Shown piece after piece: positions 57,529 to 64,000 of a stretch of DNA of 64,000 nucleotides (position 1 is the first letter of the stretch; each line of letters starts with the position of its first letter). The DNA is taken from NCBI RefSeq assembly GCF_000340215.1, contig NW_006921536.1, positions 5,416,874 through 5,480,873 of the forward strand. Reading direction: 5' to 3'. The stretch comes from Pseudocercospora fijiensis CIRAD86. Taxonomy: Eukaryota; Ascomycota; Dothideomycetes; Mycosphaerellales; Mycosphaerellaceae. The notes beneath the pieces were generated by a model. The model saw nothing but the letters and a program-made list of their open reading frames with translations. It made no database searches and had not been told where the DNA came from. The position numbers were made by a program, and so were the translations under genes.

Positions 57529-58986
57529 CTACATGTGCGACCCAAACATAGCAGCCACCCAAGGTTTCCACCACTTCTCAATCCCCTCCGGAAACTGCCA
57601 TCCATTCCACTCATAATTCGAAAGCGCCCAAGTATCAGGCACACCCTGCCCTCCCTCTCTGATTCGATAAGAACCCGCCAAGGACCACATAGCCCACGAG
57701 ATCCCATGCTGGGTGGTGAAATTTCTGATGCAGCCTTGCAGCGTATCATTGAAAAGAGTCTCGTCCTGAGACCAGCCGAATTCCGTCATCACGACGGGAG
57801 TCACGCGAACGGGTTTCATGCAGGCTCCTGTGATGTTGCATGCGGCGGGGGGATCGATTCCAAGCGCGTTGTAGCCGTTTTGGTATAGCTGTGCTTGGGT
57901 GATTGCGCAGTTGTCGGTGTCTTGATCTTCGGACATGGAGTACATGTGAAGTTCGTAGAAGACTTTGTCCGCCCAAGGGTGGGCGTCGAGGTCGAACACT
58001 ATGGGTTCTCGCGTGTATCCGTCGCGAATGGCGTCGCATTTGTAGCACGGTGCGGTGTTGAGGTTGAGGCCGGATGCAAGTGCTGACAGGTCTTGGTCGA
58101 ACTGCATGCCGGACCAGCTGATGAGGATGTCGGGATTGGTTTGATAAATGGCATCTGTCGCCGCGGTGCTGTTGCCCACGAGATTGACCCAGTTGTAACC
58201 ATAGTTGATGGTTGGGTCGGTCAGGTTGATGTTGCGTCGAAACTCATTTCGTAACGACATTGATACGACGTTCGGGTGCTTCTTTGCCCATTCCGCGGTA
58301 TGCTGCAAGCCTCGATGCCAGTTCTTGACTGGGAAGTTATAGTCATCGAACCACGCGTTTCCGTCTGTCTTAGAACAGCACCTAGCCCTTATGTCAGCTC
58401 CACAAAATGTCATGTCATCTCCAACTTACCACTGCGCCTTCCCAACATGCACATCCGGATGAATATACATCTCCCTCTTCGCCGCCTCCTCAGCAATCCT
58501 ATCCCAAACCTCAAATCTCGTCGTCTCCTTCGACCAACCCGCATTCTTCGCCACCATTTCCTTCGCCACCTTCGTCCCATTCTCATACCCAAGAGCATTA
58601 ATCATCGCAATCTCCAATCCCACATCCGCTCCACCTCGCTCGTAAATCTGATCCACCATCTCAATCGCATACGTCAACCGAATGAAATTAAATCCCACGC
58701 TTTTCACCAGGTCCAGGATCTCGCCGACGCTGGAGAACTCGAGACCTTCGGGAACCATCGTCTCGCCGCTTCCGGGCCAATTGACTCCAACCCAGGTCAC
58801 GGCTTCGCCTTTCGAGTTGATGATATCGCGGCCTTGGGTCGAGAAAGGTCCATACGGCCAGGCGGATGGGCTCACGATTTCTCGTCTGGAAAACTTCGGA
58901 CTCCAGCCCTCATCTGTGCCGAACGAGACGCTGCTGGCGGCCGTCAAGCCAGCCAGCAAGGCTGTTGTGAGCTTCATCCTGTCCAC
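57529..58986 (-). CDS. secreted glycoside hydrolase family 5 (cellulase-like)
   Basis: Predicted 469 aa in two exons, 58986-58430 and 58381-57529, with a 48-nt intron (GTAAGT...TAG) joining VGKAQW to CCSKTDG. GH5 enzymes retain configuration while cutting beta-glucans or mannans. The acid/base is in SLRNEFR (Glu232) and the nucleophile in VVMTEFGWS (Glu386). HMYS (His331), FNFIRLTYAIE and ISWAMWSLAGS also fit the (beta/alpha)8 fold. NEFR in place of the common NEP points to a divergent subfamily, so substrate is not assigned. The signal peptide is MKLTTALLAGLTAASSVSFG from the second Met (58977; 466 aa). Cys pairs and N-glycosylation sites fit secretion. A TATA-like TTTTAAATAAAT sits 33-48 bases upstream. 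No RIP damage. Confidence 0.92.
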
Positions 58987-59883
58987 GTGGTATCCTGGGA
59001 TGTCTGGTCAGATCCAGAGGATTTATTTAAAACCCTCTTGCGGCCCTGCCTGATAATAAGAGTTTCGGTAACTATGTAGAATATGCGGAGTCCTCCTGGC
59101 CGGCTCCACCTCTTTCATTGCTGGCTTTCTCGTATCATTCTTATTGCTGCCCGGGAAATCTGCTGTTCCCACCAGTCATTGTGTGAGGGGAGGAGGCAAA
59201 CTTATCCGACGCACGGCTAATGGTATGCTTGGCGAGAGGAGCAGAGTTGCTCGCTCCGATGCGGACCGAGAGCGGCAATGATGAATGCTTACACTGTCAG
59301 TGTTGAGACATCTTGCTGCTGAGCGACCGTAACTTATCATAACTCCAACCTTTGATGTCTTCTGTAGATGCATGCTGATGAGTTCACATAATCATGCAGT
59401 TGGGGAATGGCGACAGCATGCTATCGTACCGATTCCCTCGCATGGCTTCGACACAGATAGTCTGGCTTTGAGAGAGAATGGGGTTTCGCGTTGTTCAGAT
59501 AAGTATTTTATTGTTGGCGGGAGACCAGAAGTGCTTCGATTTGCAAATCCTGTTTGATTTCGAATCGCAGAAAACTTCTAACAGCTCGTACGTACAACTA
59601 AACCGCAGTCTCACATTTCGCAAGCAGCAGATGAGAGTGCGTCGTGGGTCTCCGGGCAGACGAAGAACGCAAGCTCAAAACAGCTCGTATGCAGCGACAT
59701 ATATACCCGCTACCACTGCAAAGCTGCGATCATTTATGACAAGATGAAGAACGGGCAGTTCGGATACGAAACATCGGACTTGAAGGGAGTAAGTAAACAT
59801 GTCATCCCTCACGAGCCGTAATTTCTCAAACCGACTGGCCCTACCCGACAGTATATTAACGACCCGCGACCTCCCATCATCTA
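58987..59883. other. intergenic region upstream of GH5
   Basis: 0.9 kb of normal-composition DNA between the GH5 start and the 3' end of the secreted-protein gene. Several short frames on both strands lack coding features. Contains the GH5 promoter. Confidence 0.6.
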
Positions 59884-60411
59884 TCAACACTTAACCCCCT
59901 GCCCATTCGGATCCTTACAATCATTACAAAAAATCCTCGCCTCGAAAAACTCCCCCTTCTCATCCTTACTCCCCGTCTGAAACGAATACACCAAATCTTT
60001 ATCCGGATCGTTGAACTTCTTCGCCTGCCCCTTCGGATTCTTATACTTCAAAACATTGACGAGCACGCCGCCGTCCGTAATGTCGGGGTCCCAGTGTACA
60101 TCGAGCTCGACGGCCCTCTCGGGCGGGCTACATTTCACCGCCCAGGAGTTGTCTTCGTAGGGCTTCAGGTCGACGCCGGAGCAGAAGGAGTCTTTGAGGA
60201 CGTCCACGACGAAGTTGTTGTTCGTGTCGTCCCAGAGGTATAGGTCTAGACGCTGGTCGCGGGTCGTGTCGCCGCTCTGTTGATTGTTGGCGATTTTTAT
60301 GGCGTCTTCGGCGGAGCTGGCGGTTCGGGGGCCGTTGTGGAGGGTGGCGTTGAAGAGAATGCAGCCGAGAGCGGATGGGAGGAAGGTGGTGGCTAAGAGG
60401 ATGCCGCGCAT
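59884..60411 (-). CDS. small secreted cysteine-containing protein
   Basis: 175 aa, one exon. Start at 60411 gives the signal peptide MRGILLATTFLPSALG; the frame is open further upstream but that extension is not secretory-like. The mature part is about 159 residues, hydrophilic, with six Cys (17, 77, 94, 162, 165, 175), the last three in FCNDCKDPNGQGVKC. One N-glycosylation site lies at Asn21. I recognise no family. Size, signal and Cys content fit a fungal effector-like or small wall-associated protein, but that is inference. It lies on the same strand as GH5, 0.9 kb downstream of the GH5 promoter side, and 0.57 kb from PiggyBac B. No RIP damage. Confidence 0.75.
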   Translation of the reverse strand: MRGILLATTFLPSALGCILFNATLHNGPRTASSAEDAIKIANNQQSGDTTRDQRLDLYLWDDTNNNFVVDVLKDSFCSGVDLKPYEDNSWAVKCSPPERAVELDVHWDPDITDGGVLVNVLKYKNPKGQAKKFNDPDKDLVYSFQTGSKDEKGEFFEARIFCNDCKDPNGQGVKC

Positions 60412-60985
60412 CTTGATTCGAGGGGAAGATGGTGCTTGCTGGTTGATGCGTGTGGGACGGTCGATCGAGGCGAAGGGTGTGGTGTGCGCTTCGATGGCTC
60501 TACTCCTAGTTATTGTAGTCGCTCGATGGACCGTGTTGCCCGAGCGCATCCGGCATGCCTGGCATCATACCAGGGCACACGCGGTCTGGTTTGAAGGTAG
60601 TTTCCCAATGCGGCTGCAATTGAGTTCTGGATTGTGTTGGCCCTGTTGGGACCAAGCCCGTCTGGACAGGACGACCTTGTCGAGCAGCTCGAGCTCATTC
60701 CGGCATTGGTGATTGTCTTTCATAGGTGATCATGATTCACGAGTTTCGGTGTCGATCGATCTACCGCCCGGGCGATTGGAGAAGATCTGGTTCAACAACA
60801 ATGACAGTGATGAGTAACAACACAGAGCTAGGCTTTCATACGAGGAAGCTGCAAGCAAGACTGTTGGTTTGGCGCACCAGCAGCAGACCAACAACGCTAT
60901 GTGCGAAGTAGTGTGTCTCACTTGCCAGGCAGGGTTCGAGGTGTATAATAATATGCCGAAGACATCTAGGACTGGTCTCCGGGTG
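60412..60985. promoter_or_regulatory. promoter region of the secreted-protein gene
   Basis: Normal-composition DNA between the gene start and the PiggyBac B terminus. No other gene supported; a 63-codon minus frame at 60730-60921 has no protein features. Confidence 0.5.
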
Positions 60986-63900
60986 ATCCCCTTAACGAAG
61001 TCCGTGGTTAAGTCCGTCGAACACCCACCCTAGTAGTCCCCTTGTTAGGTTCCACTTTCTATGCTAAATCCGGTGTAGCTCTATACAAACCTGCATTACT
61101 ACTCGAATAGCGATACTATCCGATTAGGTCTCGGATTTAGCCGTAGTAGAGCTTAGGGTTAAGAAGCCGACACCTTTACGAGTCGTCCCCTAGTAAAGGT
61201 TTTATAGCAAACCTTAGTAAGTAAAGAAGAAGGTATAGAAGAAGGCATAATAGAGGCGCTAAGCACGCTACCGAGACAGGTATATAGACAAATAGACTAT
61301 AGATTAAGACCTTCTAATACTAATTAGCTACTACTAATAACCGAGTCTTAGTTATCTCGTATACGCCGTCGACTAAGGCGCTATAAGCTTAGTAAAGATA
61401 CACTTTAAGCCCTTCTCGAGCCGCCGAGTCTACTTAAGAAGTAGTTTAATATTAGTCTACTTATAGCGAAGGTTAACCGTCTCGCGGAGGTAGTAAGGGA
61501 CTTAAGGGTAGACGTAAACCTTCTATAGAAGGAGGTTAAGAAGTCGCTAGTAGTAGCTAGCTCCGCCGAAGAAGGCTCTCGAAGTAAGGTAATAGTTATT
61601 AAAAGGGCGGAGTTTAAGGCACTTTAGCGCTAGGTAAACTAACTAGAAGAGACTATTGCCGAGCTCGTAAAGTCGTAGTACGCCTTAAGTATTAGCTATA
61701 AAGCTAATCTATAGGCAATAGCGACTATAGTTAATCGCTAGAGGTTAAAGCGCTAGTAGGTACTAAATCTAGCTTTAGGCTCTCGAAGAAGGTATAGAGA
61801 TTAGGCTAGTTATACTATATTATATTATATACCTTATATAAGGCGATAGGTCTATAATATAAGTAGGCGTAAGTTATATAGTACTTATCGTTCTTGTTAG
61901 TAGGCTAGTGTTTAAACCCCTAAGCGGTCCTTACGTACTTATATAGGTAGTAACGTTAGCGTCGTAGAACAGCCTTCTAGTTATATATAGCGTTACTACT
62001 ACGAGCGAGGCGACGAGCTTCTTCGGCTATAGGAAGACTATTACCCTTCTTAATCTAATAGCGACGAGATCGAGAGCCGCTCGTATTATAGGTATAATCT
62101 AAAACAAATTAGCTATAGCTTCGAGGCCGTAGCGGAGTTAGAGTACGCTATGCCCTTAAAGCCGCCTTTATAGCCTGTTTCTCGTTAATCTCTTACTAAC
62201 CGAGTTAGACTATTTGCTACGCTAGTACTATACGGAAGTCGCGTTAGTAAGTAAACTGTTAGTCCTTTGTCTACTGCTTATTACCTCGTAGAAGGATAAA
62301 TAAGTTAATAACTAAAGCGTCGAGTAGGAAGTAGAACAAGGGGTACTAACCCTTCCGTAACTTATACTATATCGAGCAATAATAGCGCAACTAGTTATAA
62401 ATATTAACGCTACCTATATAGTTATTATATAGGGCAGCAATCTCTAGTAGAAGCATCTCTTGTTTGCCGTCGGTTATCTAATAAGGTCTTACGTACTTAT
62501 CGATATAGGCGTTGTTTCTAGCTCGAGGGTATACGCGAAGCCGTCGTATCCGCTCGAAGGGTCGACAACCTATTATAAGGAACTAGACGAGGTTCCTATC
62601 CTACTAGATTACCGCCGCTATACTATAAATTGCCTTATAAAGTAGTATATCGTAGGGAAACCGGGTCGTCTTGCGATTAAGACCTAGGTATATAGATTTC
62701 TACCTTATACTATCTTTTTTTAAAGTCCCTAGTTTCTCGAAGGTTTTGCCTCGCTACGGCTACGAGAGTAAGCTAGATCGTACCGTTCTAGTCGCCGCAA
62801 TACCGAGATATCGTAAGACTGCGAATAATAGTACGTTATTAAATAGATTGTCTATAAAAATATAGTAGAAGTATTATAGGAATAGAAGTTATAAGATTAG
62901 TTAAAGGATAGCCTACTAAAGCGAGCTTAGTTTAGCGCTTAGCGAGACGGTAGGCGATACGATTAGGCTTTCGGTTAGTTCGGAAGTGCGGTCCGCGCGG
63001 GCCGCGCTTATATAACTTTCCTTCCTTATATTCTAAACTAAATATAATCTAGTGTTCTTACTATAACTAACACCTCCTAGACCTCGTAACTCTCGCTCGC
63101 GGCGCTTCTTATTACTCTCTTTATAGCGCTCCTTCGCCTTAGCATCCGTAAGAACCTCTAGCGTTACTACTAGGTGCTTAGCGACCGCCGCGGCGATAGA
63201 ATCCGGGTCTTTATTAATCTCCTACTTATATACCTTCCGTAGACTCGAGAATAGGAAGGAATATAGGTACCTATCCTTATATAGGTATAGGATATAGTAT
63301 CTAATTGGTATTAGCTTCCCTCGCATTATAATTATATGCCTAGATTTACTAGTAAAACGGATTATGCTCTCGTTAATAGATACATTAGTACTAGGTACGA
63401 CTACCTCGCGGAATTTGCTACGTAAAATGTTAGTAAGAGGTAGGATCTACGTCTAGCTAGGTAGGCCTCTTCTACTTAACGAGAGCGCGTTACTCCGGTA
63501 CTACAAAGTAGCCTTAATCTGTTTGAACCGCTATTTACTTATGTAACCGATAATAGGATATAATAGCTAGTATCTATCGTCGCGCTAATAATCGGACTTA
63601 TCGGCTATTTAGATTGCGGACATGTAAATAATAATACCTACGAAGATCCGTATTATTAGCTTGTCTACCGGCTTCTATAGATAGCCGGAAACGACGATCT
63701 TATTACCCTTCTTAAAGTCCGGCTTATTAATAGTATACTCGTTAGTATAGTTAACGAGTCGGTCTATAACCTTATCGGTCTAGAAGAGTAAGAAGAAGCG
63801 ATACTAGACGTTATCTAGTAACGACAGGTTACTACTTAGGTCTGTAGGCAAATTAACCTGCCGCCGGTAAGGGGTGCTAGTTAGTAGCTCGTAGCGACCT

Positions 63901-64000
63901 TCTATTGTCTCTCCGTCCTTCGGATAACATAGTCCGCCTACCCTACTATCTACCCCTATATCTTCGATCTCTTTATCTCCTTCTACGACTTCCGTAGGCT
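60986..64000 (-). mobile_element. PiggyBac-type DNA transposon B, continues beyond the window
   Basis: Starts ATCCCCTTAACGAAGTCC like copy A and is colinear with it in the same orientation. It shows the uninterrupted state of the site where the 14.1-kb retroelement sits in copy A. The first 100 bases are less RIP-mutated than the rest. Differences from copy A include indels and transversions, so the copies are not recent duplicates. Confidence 0.8.
62150..64000 (-). pseudogene. PiggyBac-type transposase, copy B
   Basis: On the minus strand from 64000 leftward: RLVNYTNEYTINKPDF, then IRIFVGIIIYMSAI, then SKWRFKQIKATLWYRSN with Trp as TAG in places. Next comes PSTNVSINESIIRFTSKSRH, then a KLIPIRYYILYLY stretch. 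This matches the PiggyBac (DDE_Tnp_1_7) pattern of an ETN-YA segment, a fixed RF-I helix, and a VDE-M--F-GR catalytic box followed by KP--GYK. The usual DES reads NES here, again RIP-like. Family is clear; the N-terminus is outside the window. Confidence 0.78.

Noticed and set aside
57176..57574. 132-codon minus-strand frame after GH5
   Set aside because: Pro/Ser/Arg-rich, overlaps the GH5 end and has no protein features; probably 3' untranslated sequence.
1..64000. A Starship-type giant mobile element carrying the genes
   Set aside because: No tyrosine-recombinase captain gene or matching ends were seen; the repeats are explained by separate known classes.

Overview
The window looks like a chromosome segment of a filamentous ascomycete (Pezizomycotina, probably Dothideomycetes; this placement is inferred). 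The genes have short GT-AG introns of 48-85 nt. A secreted RNase T2, a GH5 hydrolase and a GAF-type hybrid histidine kinase are typical fungal families. The repeats carry a saturated repeat-induced point mutation (RIP) signature: CpA/TpG is almost absent and TpA is in excess, so Trp and Gln codons have become stops. Genes show no such bias.

Layout. 1-3236: 3' part of a Helitron-like element with a decayed Pif1-type helicase. 3237-4822: 3' end of a plus-strand Gypsy chromovirus. 4823-5750: unassigned RIP-mutated DNA. 5953-7006: RNase T2 gene. 7448-31970: one Gypsy chromovirus with 197-bp LTRs and a 5-bp target duplication (TSD) ATCTA, split by two later insertions. These are a second full copy of the same family (13749-21467, TSD TTTAG) and a 9.65-kb hAT transposon (22037-31684, 8-bp TSD GTTAGATT). 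32575-33123: small gene of unknown function. 33481-51062: a PiggyBac-type transposon split by a 14.1-kb LTR retrotransposon (33782-47913). 51393-60411: gene block with hybrid histidine kinase, PhyH-type dioxygenase, GH5 hydrolase and a small secreted protein. 60986-64000: a second PiggyBac copy running out of the window.

Taking out the two insertion complexes gives a normal compact gene array: RNase T2 (-), unknown (+), histidine kinase (+), dioxygenase (+), GH5 (-), secreted protein (-). RNase T2 and the unknown gene would then be divergent and about 1.0 kb apart, and the unknown gene and the kinase about 0.6 kb apart. The gene products are not an obvious pathway. Three have signal peptides (RNase T2, GH5, small secreted protein), one is a sensor kinase and one an oxygenase.

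The points most worth a second look are the 14.1-kb retroelement, which has a third open frame after integrase and four near-identical CTAG-palindrome boxes separating its three coding blocks, and the very large hAT, which carries extra decayed reading frames and a private family of GCCGGC-centred repeats. Reading-frame calls inside RIP-mutated DNA were made by reading through TAG/TAA stops by eye and are approximate at their ends.
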